The notes beneath the pieces were generated by a model. That model saw only the letters and a list, made by a program, of their open reading frames with translations. It made no database searches and was not told where the DNA came from. The position numbers and the translations under genes are program-made. A DNA stretch of 64,000 nt, taken from positions 2,604,001-2,668,000 of the forward strand of contig NZ_CP032382.1 in assembly GCF_003589925.1 (NCBI RefSeq), read 5' to 3'. Of the stretch, positions 36,104 to 44,028 are shown piece by piece. The stretch comes from Chryseolinea soli (GTDB lineage Bacteria > Bacteroidota > Bacteroidia > Cytophagales > Cyclobacteriaceae). Numbering within the stretch: the first letter of the stretch is position 1; each line of letters starts with the position of its first letter.

Positions 36104-36862
36104 ATGATCTTAAAACTACTCGTCCTTTTTCTAACGCCGTTGTTGTCAGGTCTCCTCATCTACCTGGTGCCGAAAAGCAAGGGTGTGAACTATAAATTGT
36201 TGCTGGTGTTTTCGGGGTCCTACCTGTTCTCTATCACCGTGATTCACATCTTGCCCGAGTTGTACAAGAAAGGCGATGCCCTGGAGCTCATTGGCCTGTT
36301 TGTGCTGGCCGGATTTTTCCTACAACACTTGCTGGAATATTTCACATCGGGCGTAGAGCACGGTCACATCCACACCCAACCCCACCAGCACGGCCACCAT
36401 CTTGAACACCAGCGCAATATGTCGGCCTTGGTGCTGCTCGCAGCCTTGTGCATCCATGCGTTTTTAGAGGGCGGCATGTTGGCGCAGCCCGTGAACATGG
36501 GCCCTATGTATGATGTGAACGCTGTTTTGTTGGGCATCGCCCTGCACCGCGCACCCGCCGCATTCGCCTTGATGACCGTGCTGGCGTTCCAGCTTCGCTC
36601 CAAGAACAAAGCGCTGCCGCACCTCATCGGATTTTCATTGGCCGCACCTGCGGGATTGATATTGAGCACCCTCCTCGCGAGGCACGAGATCCTTACCTCC
36701 ACCGGGCTCATGTATCTCTACGCCCTGGTGAGCGGAAATTTTTTACACATCTCCACCACCATCGTCGTAGAAAGCAGCCCCGAACACCATTTCAACGCCC
36801 GGAAAATGGCCGTCGTGATTTTGGGAGCGCTCCTGGCACTAGCCGCAGAATTCTTGATGTAG
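36104..36862 (+). CDS. ZIP-family metal transporter
   Basis: A 252-residue inner-membrane divalent-metal importer with about eight helices. A cytoplasmic histidine-rich loop, HGHIHTQPHQHGHHLEHQ (about residues 86-103), is the usual metal-sensing or metal-delivery segment of ZIP proteins. A His-containing helix ALCIHAFLEGG carries the transport signature (H...EG), and IALHRAPAAFAL is the second. Zinc, iron or manganese cannot be distinguished. It is cotranscribed with apbE. Confidence 0.88.
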   Translation: MILKLLVLFLTPLLSGLLIYLVPKSKGVNYKLLLVFSGSYLFSITVIHILPELYKKGDALELIGLFVLAGFFLQHLLEYFTSGVEHGHIHTQPHQHGHHLEHQRNMSALVLLAALCIHAFLEGGMLAQPVNMGPMYDVNAVLLGIALHRAPAAFALMTVLAFQLRSKNKALPHLIGFSLAAPAGLILSTLLARHEILTSTGLMYLYALVSGNFLHISTTIVVESSPEHHFNARKMAVVILGALLALAAEFLM

Positions 36863-36866
36863 GTCG

Positions 36867-36905
36867 CGAAGCTCTTTGCGTCGACTTTGCGCCCTTGCGG
36901 TGTAA
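36867..36905. repeat. Dispersed repeat, family B, copy 2
   Basis: CTCTTTGCGTCGACTTTGCG followed by CCCTTGCGGTGTAAACTG, matching the copy at 20446 in word order. Intergenic. Confidence 0.5.
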
Positions 36906-36963
36906 ACTGAATTTTAACACCAACGATTTTTCTTCCTGCCCTATCGTTCTGTAACTTGAACCC

Positions 36964-37980
36964 GTGATCAAAGCCATCCTCTCACGCCTGACAGACACCC
37001 TCCACGAGCTCCCCGTGCTGGTACTCATGCCCCACAGCCGCTGCAATTGCCGCTGCGTGATGTGCGACATCTGGAAAGCCAACCAGCAGAAAAAAGAAAT
37101 CACCACCGAAGAATTCTCCAGACACGTAGAAGCGTTTCGCCGGTTGGGCGTGAAATACATTGCCCTGTCGGGCGGCGAAGCCCTCATGCACTCGAACCTG
37201 TGGCGGCTGTGCGAAATGATGCGATCGGCCGGCATGCACATCAGCCTGCTTTCCACGGGCATGACGCTGGCGCAACATGCCGCCGATGTGGCGAAGCACG
37301 TGGATGAAGTGATCGTCTCCCTCGACGGTCCGCCTGAAGTTCACAATGCGATCCGCAATATTTCCTCGGCATATGACAAGCTTTCGCAAGGCGTGGCGGC
37401 GGTGCAGAAATTGAAACCCGATTTTCGCATCACCGGAAGATGCGTTTTGCAAAAGCTGAACTACCGTCATCTGCCCGATACCATCCGCACAGCACAAACC
37501 CTCCGCTTGCAACAAATTTCTTTTCTGGCCGCCGATGTTTCTACCTCCGCCTTCAACCGCGACGCACCCTGGACGGAAGAGAAGGTGGTGCAGATCGAAT
37601 TGAACGAAGCAGAGACGCAGGAGTTTGAATCGCTGCTCAAGGAAACGTTTCGTGAATTCGAACCGGAATATCAAAACAAGTTCATTGCCGAAAGCCCGGC
37701 GAAAATGCTGGAGCTGGTGCAATACTATAAAGCGATGCTGGGCAACGCGTCATTTCCAGCACGAAAATGCAACGCGCCATGGGTGTCGGCCGTGATTGAA
37801 TCCGATGGTGAAGTGCGGCCTTGTTTTTTTCATGCTTCCTATGGCAACCTTTTTTCCTCTACGTTTGATGCCATCATCAATTCAGAACCGGCGAAAGCCT
37901 TTCGGCGAAAGCTGGATGTGAAAACCGATCCGGTTTGCCAACGGTGTGTTTGCTCGTTGCACCGGGGTGTTTTGTCGTGA
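36964..37980 (+). CDS. Radical SAM protein with a SPASM-like C-terminus
   Basis: A 338-residue radical SAM enzyme. The CxxxCxxC cluster is Cys27, Cys31 and Cys34 (SRCNCRCVMCDIW), with the GGE-type motif SGGEALMH. The C-terminus has further cysteines, CNAPW...VRPCFF and CQRCVC, resembling SPASM/Twitch auxiliary-cluster domains that modify peptides or cofactors. GTG start. No precursor peptide or MoaA partner is adjacent. The substrate is unknown. It converges with the amidohydrolase operon. Confidence 0.8.
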   Translation: MIKAILSRLTDTLHELPVLVLMPHSRCNCRCVMCDIWKANQQKKEITTEEFSRHVEAFRRLGVKYIALSGGEALMHSNLWRLCEMMRSAGMHISLLSTGMTLAQHAADVAKHVDEVIVSLDGPPEVHNAIRNISSAYDKLSQGVAAVQKLKPDFRITGRCVLQKLNYRHLPDTIRTAQTLRLQQISFLAADVSTSAFNRDAPWTEEKVVQIELNEAETQEFESLLKETFREFEPEYQNKFIAESPAKMLELVQYYKAMLGNASFPARKCNAPWVSAVIESDGEVRPCFFHASYGNLFSSTFDAIINSEPAKAFRRKLDVKTDPVCQRCVCSLHRGVLS

Positions 37981-38001
37981 TCGTTTTTTTTTCGTTGATG
38001 A

Positions 38002-39183
38002 TCAAACTTCAATGAGCCGCCATAGGGGATTCTGCTCAAGAATTTTAGCTCCCACTTTTTTTTCAATGCGACGCTTCAAATCGGCAACCGGCACATTGGT
38101 TCGCTTGACATGACCTTCTATCGAAAAAGCGTTTTTGCAAAGGTTTTGTTCGGGGGAAATTGATGTGTCAACGCTACGGAGCGCGCCGTTCAGGATCACC
38201 GCGGCGACGTCGGCAGGAGTGACGCTGAAGAGATTATCCACATAATTTTCTTTTAAGGCTGGCGCCACGAAGAGACTTGCCGGTTGCCACGGTTCCAGTA
38301 GCGGTCGTGGCATTTTTAAAATGGACGCACCCCCGTTGGTCACCATCGCGTAGATTTCATCTGCCGTCGCGTCGCCGGTTTGTGATGCCACCAGCATTTC
38401 GTGTAGCAAGGTGGGCGAACCGGTCATCGTTGAATCTGTTCCGAGACCGATGGGTGCAAAATCTTTTAGTTTTTTTATGGCTGCCGTCTTGCCAAACATG
38501 AAAAGGTTCGATGCCGGGCACCACACCACGGATGCCTTCCGCTCTTTGATCCGTGCAAGGTCCGCATCGTGCAAGGCGATCGCATGGACGAGGATCGTAT
38601 TGGATTTGAGTACACCCCATGCATCCAATGTTGAGATTTCCTGGAAGGCGCCGGCGTCCGTTCCTTCGGCGGCATGAATAATAAAAGGTGTGGAGGTATC
38701 TTTTGGAAAAGCGCTTTCGATGTTTTTGCCAAAGGCTACGGAATGTGCCCAGGTCATTTTTTTTACAACGTTCACGGGGAAAGTATCTTTTTCGAAAACC
38801 CTGTCCCACGGATTATGATGGGCCACGGTGGTCACTCCACTGATCAGATTCTTTATCCCACCCCACAAAAGCCGGTCTTGCTTGTCAACGTTTTCAATTT
38901 CCTTGACGGGTGATTGATCGGGTTTATAAATACTGTGCGACCAATCCACATAGCTCGCGTGGGGAGGAGCGCCCAACCGTGGGTAGAGATTCATCTCCAG
39001 GTGGTCGTGTGCATTGATCAAGCCAGGATATACAAAGTGCCCGGAAAACTCCAGCACGGCTTCGCCTTTCTCAGGCTCGATCCGATCGTCCATGACAGCG
39101 ATCACGCCGTGCGCTATCCGGATATCGCCGGCCAGCATCTGACCGTTGATTTTCCAGCGGACGTTTTTCAACAGGAGCTTCAT
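38002..39183 (-). CDS. Amidohydrolase family protein (TRZ/ATZ-like)
   Basis: A 393-residue metal-dependent hydrolase. The HxH metal motif is INAHDHLEM (His59, His61). Further ligands are likely in HAAEGTD and HAIALHD, with the catalytic Asp in GLGTDSTMTGSP. This fits the chlorohydrolase/guanine-deaminase-like amidohydrolases, which deaminate or hydrolyse heterocyclic rings. It is last in an operon after a B12-type radical SAM enzyme and a methyltransferase, overlapping the methyltransferase by 4 bp. The substrate is unknown. Confidence 0.82.
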   Translation of the reverse strand: MKLLLKNVRWKINGQMLAGDIRIAHGVIAVMDDRIEPEKGEAVLEFSGHFVYPGLINAHDHLEMNLYPRLGAPPHASYVDWSHSIYKPDQSPVKEIENVDKQDRLLWGGIKNLISGVTTVAHHNPWDRVFEKDTFPVNVVKKMTWAHSVAFGKNIESAFPKDTSTPFIIHAAEGTDAGAFQEISTLDAWGVLKSNTILVHAIALHDADLARIKERKASVVWCPASNLFMFGKTAAIKKLKDFAPIGLGTDSTMTGSPTLLHEMLVASQTGDATADEIYAMVTNGGASILKMPRPLLEPWQPASLFVAPALKENYVDNLFSVTPADVAAVILNGALRSVDTSISPEQNLCKNAFSIEGHVKRTNVPVADLKRRIEKKVGAKILEQNPLWRLIEV

Positions 39184-39845
39184 GCATCATTCCTTTTCAT
39201 TCTCCGGACGCGCATGCCAAAAACGACCGGCGTATTTTCGTGGTGTGGCTCTTCCAGGATATCAATGGCCATCCCATGCCGGGTAAAACAGGAAAAATAA
39301 GATTGGAAAAGATGAAGATGGTGGCGGATCTCATAGACCCGACCAGACGGCTTGTCACGAAATGTGCGGCGGGCATGTTGCAGGGTGAGGAAGGGGTGGA
39401 AGTCGGTGATCAGCAACACACCCTCGGGATGCAAAGCATTCAATAGATTGTTCAGCGGCGGGTCGAGGTTTTCGATGTGCCCCAACACCAGGCCGCAAAC
39501 GATCATGTTGAAATGCTTCGGTCTTAATTTTACAGTGGAGAGGTCATCGCAGAGAAACTCCCCGGAAGGACACTGCTGATGCGCCAGCGAAACCATGGCC
39601 GGGGAAAGATCAATGCCCTGAACAAAAGATGCGCCTTGTTGTTGAGCGGCTACACAAAATTTTCCATGGCCGCAACCTGCGTCCAGAAAAGTTTTGCCTT
39701 GGAGGTCGGTCATGAACTTTTCGATGAACTGATCGGAAGCATTTTTTATCGGGTTGGATTCTTCCCCATACGACACCGCCCACCGGTTATAACCTTCCAA
39801 CGGCGAGAGCACGGCGCGCTCTTTTTTTCCGGACCACCACGCCAT
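39180..39845 (-). CDS. Class I SAM-dependent methyltransferase
   Basis: A 221-residue Rossmann methyltransferase with motif I LDAGCGHGKF (about residues 55-64) and motif II QGIDLSPAM. The post-motif VCGLVLGHI is typical of UbiE/small-molecule methyltransferases. It sits between the radical SAM gene (1-bp overlap) and the amidohydrolase (4-bp overlap), so it acts in the same pathway. The acceptor is unknown. Confidence 0.82.
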   Translation of the reverse strand: MAWWSGKKERAVLSPLEGYNRWAVSYGEESNPIKNASDQFIEKFMTDLQGKTFLDAGCGHGKFCVAAQQQGASFVQGIDLSPAMVSLAHQQCPSGEFLCDDLSTVKLRPKHFNMIVCGLVLGHIENLDPPLNNLLNALHPEGVLLITDFHPFLTLQHARRTFRDKPSGRVYEIRHHLHLFQSYFSCFTRHGMAIDILEEPHHENTPVVFGMRVRRMKRNDA

Positions 39846-41347
39846 TACAGGCCCTGGATTTCAGGTTGACGATAACGAAGCCAATATTTCATAAGCGCTT
39901 TCAATTCGTAAGGGTGACTGAAGATATTCATGCGATAGCGCAAGGATGAAAATGCGCGGATCATTTTTCGCTGCAGGTCGGAAAGTTTGTAGTCGCTCAC
40001 CGTCGGATAGTGCGCATGCATCACCGTCTCGAAGTCGTGGATGTAGCGGATCATTTCGGGCGTGAGCCACGGCGTTAAAAATTCGCGGTGCAGGTCGAAG
40101 TTGAGCCACTGGGGTTGCATCCACTCCTCCAGCGTTTCTGGAAAAGTAAAACCCCGCGCTGCCGATTCCGCATACAGGGTCGATCCCTCTGTGGGCACGG
40201 GCGTGTAGACATAGATGACGATCTCGGTTTGCGGATTGATGGTCTTGATCTCCTTGATAAAGGCCACTTCATCGTAGATCTGTTGCCACACTTCCTGCTC
40301 TGTGGGTGCCGGCAACCCCAGCACAAAGGAGTATTCCGGGATGATGCCGAATTGGCGAATACGTTTTGCAAAAGCCTTGATCTTTTCGCCGGTTTGTTTG
40401 CCGCCCTTATCCATGTTGTGCAGCAATTTGTTGTTGCCGCTCTCGGCGCCGAAGAAGATCATGGTGCAGCCGGAGTCGGCAATGGTGGCCAGCGACTCGT
40501 CACTGAAGTAGTCCATCGTATCGATCCTCCCCTCGGCCCACCACTTCATGTTTTCGGGTTTGATGAGCCGGGCAAATTCAACCGACCTTTTTTCGGAAAC
40601 GAAGAAATTGTTATCATGAAACTGGAATGCGTTGCCGCCATACGTTTCCTTGAGGTGTTTGAGATCGTGATAAACGGCCTGCGCCGACTTGCCTTTCCAC
40701 CGCGCATCAAAGATGGGCACTACACCGCAGAAAGAACAGGTGAACGGGCACCCGATGCTGGAGTGATAGGCGATCGTGCGTGATCCAAGGAAAGTCTTGC
40801 CGAGGTATCCTTCTATCGAATAGAAATCATTCAATCGTTCATAAGGCAATGCGGGCAGCGAATCCTGGTCATAGAGTGCCGCCTTTTTGGTTTTGAACAC
40901 TTCGCCGTCTTTTAAATAGACCAGGTTCTCGATGTGTTCCAGCGATTGTCCGGTGGAGAGCGCCGTCAGGGCGGCTGGAAAGGCTTTGTCGCCCGGTCCA
41001 TTCACCACGACATCGACCATCCCAGACTGGATCACGGTGCGATGATGGTTCGAAGCAAAATAACCGCCCCAAATAATGCGGACCTCTGGAAATTGATTTC
41101 GGATGGTCGTTGTAAAGGGAATGGCTTGTTTCAGCTGCGGTCCCGGCATGACGGTGCAGGCGAAAAATCCAAATTCACCCGTAGCCAGGTAGCCGATGAT
41201 CTTTTTCAGCGGATCGCGCTCCCGGTTGCCATCCACCACGGCATAGTCCACCACCCCTTCCACCGCGGCGGCGATGGCCAGGATGGCATTAGGGATGATC
41301 CTAAGGGTATGCCCTGCGCGCGGATTGAAAAACAATACTTTCTTCAT
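39845..41347 (-). CDS. B12-binding-type radical SAM protein (operon with methyltransferase and amidohydrolase)
   Basis: A 500-residue enzyme. The N-terminal cobalamin-binding-like fold (about residues 1-135) starts KVLFFNPRAG and contains IIWGGYFASN. The radical SAM cluster is GCPFTCSFC (Cys200, Cys204, Cys207). The domain continues with FFGAESGNNKLL. The classic DxHxxG cobalamin motif is not visible, as in many class-B-like members. First gene of a three-gene operon. Likely a methyl- or ring-forming enzyme; the product is unknown. Confidence 0.82.
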   Translation of the reverse strand: MKKVLFFNPRAGHTLRIIPNAILAIAAAVEGVVDYAVVDGNRERDPLKKIIGYLATGEFGFFACTVMPGPQLKQAIPFTTTIRNQFPEVRIIWGGYFASNHHRTVIQSGMVDVVVNGPGDKAFPAALTALSTGQSLEHIENLVYLKDGEVFKTKKAALYDQDSLPALPYERLNDFYSIEGYLGKTFLGSRTIAYHSSIGCPFTCSFCGVVPIFDARWKGKSAQAVYHDLKHLKETYGGNAFQFHDNNFFVSEKRSVEFARLIKPENMKWWAEGRIDTMDYFSDESLATIADSGCTMIFFGAESGNNKLLHNMDKGGKQTGEKIKAFAKRIRQFGIIPEYSFVLGLPAPTEQEVWQQIYDEVAFIKEIKTINPQTEIVIYVYTPVPTEGSTLYAESAARGFTFPETLEEWMQPQWLNFDLHREFLTPWLTPEMIRYIHDFETVMHAHYPTVSDYKLSDLQRKMIRAFSSLRYRMNIFSHPYELKALMKYWLRYRQPEIQGL

Positions 41348-41587
41348 AGGCGAAAAAGTAAATGAAGATAAGGATTATAAACGCATTTATGTGCTGTCCG
41401 GATCTTCCTGAAAACGTCAGGACGGTTGATTGGACGAAAAGGTTGGCTGGTCGTGAAAACAAAATGCAAAACATAACACTAGAGGGGGATCTTCGATGAA
41501 ATTTCGTCGGTCATTTCTTTTTGTGAAGACGACCGTTACTTTTTTTGTGACACTATTGATTAGATTTATAACATCAATCTTCGTGAC

Positions 41588-42682
41588 TTGAAAATCGTCA
41601 ACGTTTCTTATAACATACCCACTCCTGAATGTACCGATCCGGAAGCATGGGTGAAAAAGATCAGGTTTTCCACCGGCATCTTCGAAAGTATGGCAAGCTA
41701 TGCCGAGATTGTGGCAATCCATCATATCCGGTACAAGGGCGATTTTTATAAGAATGGAGTGACGTACTATTTTCCTGGATACACCCGATGGCAACTTTTG
41801 ATGCCGTTTGCATTCAACCGCTATATAAAAAAATTGCGGCCCGACGTAGTCATTGTCCATGGCCTGATATCGCCGTGGCAGGTCGTGATGCTGCGCGCGG
41901 TCTTGGGAGGCAACGTCGGGATCATTGGGCAACATCACGCTGAGCGGCCACTGAGGTATTTTCGGGCGTTCTTTCAACGATGGGCCGATCGCTGCTTCGA
42001 CGCATACCTGTTTACCTCGCGCAACTTAGCCATCGACTGGAAAAATAAGCACCTTATCCGTAACCTTGAAAAAGTGAAAGAAGTAATGGAAGCATCTTCT
42101 CCATTTCATTCGCTCGATATCAGCGAAGCGCGTAAAGTTACAGGTGTTCGTGGATCGACAACATTTATTTGGGTGGGAGGCTTGGAGTTACGAAAGAATC
42201 CCGTTATGGCTGTGAAAGCCTTTGTTGATTTTTTACAAACTGAACCAGAAGCCAGGCTGTACATGATCTATCAATCTACTGAGTTGTTGCATGACGTAGA
42301 GCAAGTTGCTTTGTCTCATCCCAATATTTCCCTCGTGGGACAGGTGTCGAACGATGATTTGCTGTATTGGTACAACAGCGTACACTATGTGATCTCGAGT
42401 TCTTTTTACGAAGGTTCGGGTGTTGCAGTGTGTGAAGCGATGTCGTGTGGTTGTATACCCATCCTCACCGACATCCCTTCTTTCCGCATGATGACCGGCG
42501 TGGGCAAGGTTGGAGTGTTGTATGAATCGGGCAACGAAAAAGGCCTTGTCGATGCGCTGCACAAGGCGCTGACGTTGAATGCAGCTAAAGAAAGGGAAAA
42601 CGTTCTGCAGCAATTCAAAAATGTTCTTTCTAACGAAGCCATTGCCCGCAACACCATGAACATAATCGAGGAAATTATATGA
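41588..42682 (+). CDS. GT4-like glycosyltransferase 1
   Basis: A 364-residue cytoplasmic retaining glycosyltransferase of GT-B fold. The C-terminal donor domain shows FIWVGGLELRKNPVMAVKAF near residues 195-214 and the E(x7)E signature in SFYEGSGVAVCEAMSCG near residue 280. There are no transmembrane helices. TTG start, chosen because homology begins at KIVNVSY. It overlaps the next glycosyltransferase by 4 bp (ATGA). The sugar and acceptor are not identified; surface protein or polysaccharide glycosylation is suggested by the next genes. Confidence 0.82.
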   Translation: MKIVNVSYNIPTPECTDPEAWVKKIRFSTGIFESMASYAEIVAIHHIRYKGDFYKNGVTYYFPGYTRWQLLMPFAFNRYIKKLRPDVVIVHGLISPWQVVMLRAVLGGNVGIIGQHHAERPLRYFRAFFQRWADRCFDAYLFTSRNLAIDWKNKHLIRNLEKVKEVMEASSPFHSLDISEARKVTGVRGSTTFIWVGGLELRKNPVMAVKAFVDFLQTEPEARLYMIYQSTELLHDVEQVALSHPNISLVGQVSNDDLLYWYNSVHYVISSSFYEGSGVAVCEAMSCGCIPILTDIPSFRMMTGVGKVGVLYESGNEKGLVDALHKALTLNAAKERENVLQQFKNVLSNEAIARNTMNIIEEII

Positions 42683-43818
42683 ACCCGGCGAACGCCTCGG
42701 ACAAAAAGAGGATCGCTATGATCATCCCGGGCGGCATCGGCACAGGGAATAACAACATTGGCGTTCCGGTGTTGGAGCGAATGATTCGATTGCTGGCGCT
42801 TGAATTTGATGTCACGGTCTTCCAATTATACAAGCGGAACAAAGGTTATAGCGTCGATGGATTTGAATTGATCGACGTTTATTCATCGCGGCCTTGGGTA
42901 AGGGCTTTGAAACTTTTTTTTGTTTTTCGTCGCGTCCATCGTCTCAAAAAGTTCGAGGTTGTGCACGGGTTCTGGATTTTGCCAAATGGGTTCTTTGCCG
43001 TCGCCTTAGGAAAAATTTTCGGCCTCAAGAGCATCGTGAGCATACTGGGAGGCGACGCCATTGCCCTGCCGGAGATCAACTACGGTCAACTGATCAAGCC
43101 GCTGTATCGCCGAATAAGTTTTTGGACATTGAGGAAAGCGGATGAGGTTACGGCATTAACGCGGTATCTGGTACACAATCTTCGTTCCATTGGGATGAAG
43201 CCTCGAGAAATCCATATCATCCCCTGGGGAATTGACACGAACCTCTTTGCCTTTCGCGAAAAGGAAGTTCAACAACCCATACGTTTTCTTCACATTGCCA
43301 ATCTTCACCCGGTGAAAGATCAGGAGACCTTGCTGAGAGCTTTCAAGATCATAGCCGAAAGCGTGGAGAGCCATCTCACGTTGATTGGTGAGGGCGTATT
43401 GGAATCGCGCCTAAAGACATTGGCCGGGGAGCTCGCTATCGAAAATTGTATCACCTTCCTGGGGTTACTTCCTTACGAAGCATTGCCCGAATATTATACC
43501 GATGCCGATATTCTGCTGCACACTTCACGCTCCGAGGGTCAAAGCGAAGTGGTGACGGAGGCGATGAGCAGCGGCGTCGTGGTATGCGGAACAAAAGTTG
43601 GGCTGATTTACGACCTTGAAGAATTTTGCGTAGCCGTTCCGATTGGAGACCACCGAGCATTGGCGCGCGAAACATTAGCCTTAATAAAAGACTCAAATCG
43701 CATCAATGCGCTGCGAAAAGACGCATTTGTATGGGCAAATATTCATTCAATACATTGGACTGTTGGACAAACGGGGGGATGTTATCGTAAAACGATTAGG
43801 TTCAGCGGCAAGCGATAA
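42679..43818 (+). CDS. GT4-like glycosyltransferase 2
   Basis: A 379-residue GT-B glycosyltransferase. The donor-side signature is LHIANLHPVKDQETLLRAFK, and the acidic pair lies in TSRSEGQSEVVTEAMSSG. It is homologous to glycosyltransferase 3 (46335), for example GLIYDLEEFCVAVPIGDH versus GILADLGEDYAVAVPPGDD, so the two are probably a duplication. No membrane segments. Followed by a large surface repeat protein. The extreme C-terminus after WTVGQ is unlike the family and contains a G6 run in the DNA; a frameshift there was considered but is not required. Confidence 0.8.
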   Translation: MNPANASDKKRIAMIIPGGIGTGNNNIGVPVLERMIRLLALEFDVTVFQLYKRNKGYSVDGFELIDVYSSRPWVRALKLFFVFRRVHRLKKFEVVHGFWILPNGFFAVALGKIFGLKSIVSILGGDAIALPEINYGQLIKPLYRRISFWTLRKADEVTALTRYLVHNLRSIGMKPREIHIIPWGIDTNLFAFREKEVQQPIRFLHIANLHPVKDQETLLRAFKIIAESVESHLTLIGEGVLESRLKTLAGELAIENCITFLGLLPYEALPEYYTDADILLHTSRSEGQSEVVTEAMSSGVVVCGTKVGLIYDLEEFCVAVPIGDHRALARETLALIKDSNRINALRKDAFVWANIHSIHWTVGQTGGCYRKTIRFSGKR

Positions 43819-43961
43819 GAGATAACTTTACTATCGCCATACGACGTTTCCGATGCGTCGATTTCCGTAGGGGCGTGATAGTTCCTTAATATATATTTAA
43901 AGACTGTAAGTCTTGATTCATAGATGGAATTGGTTAATTTCATCTACTCAAATCGACCTGG

Positions 43962-43975
43962 CCAGCGCCCGCTGG
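43962..43975 (+). promoter_or_regulatory. Conserved 5' leader hairpin before repeat protein 1
   Basis: CCAGC (43962-43966) pairs with GCTGG (43971-43975). It is followed by GTTTTTAGAAACACGTT and then, about 50 nt later, the ATG. The leader of repeat protein 2 has the same hairpin (CCAGCTCCGCTGG) and the same downstream GTTTTTTGAAATACGTT, so the leader is conserved between the two. Confidence 0.55.
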
Positions 43976-44028
43976 AACTCGTAAAAGCCGTTTTTAGAAA
44001 CACGTTTTTCACCTTAAATATAAATGCT

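Noticed and set aside
41495..41508. A 14-bp palindrome GATGAAATTTCGTC before glycosyltransferase 1
   Set aside because: Short, with a G-T pair. One such palindrome is expected by chance in a region this size, so it is not called an operator.
43740..43818. A frameshift near the 3' end of glycosyltransferase 2 at a run of six G
   Set aside because: The run and the odd tail are noted, but the protein still ends about where the family does and both frames read plausibly, so a frameshift is not shown.
43924..44028. An N-terminal extension of repeat protein 1
   Set aside because: The signal peptide begins at 44029, and the paralogue at 47815 starts at the same equivalent Met. The upstream part contains the conserved leader hairpin, which is non-coding in the paralogue.
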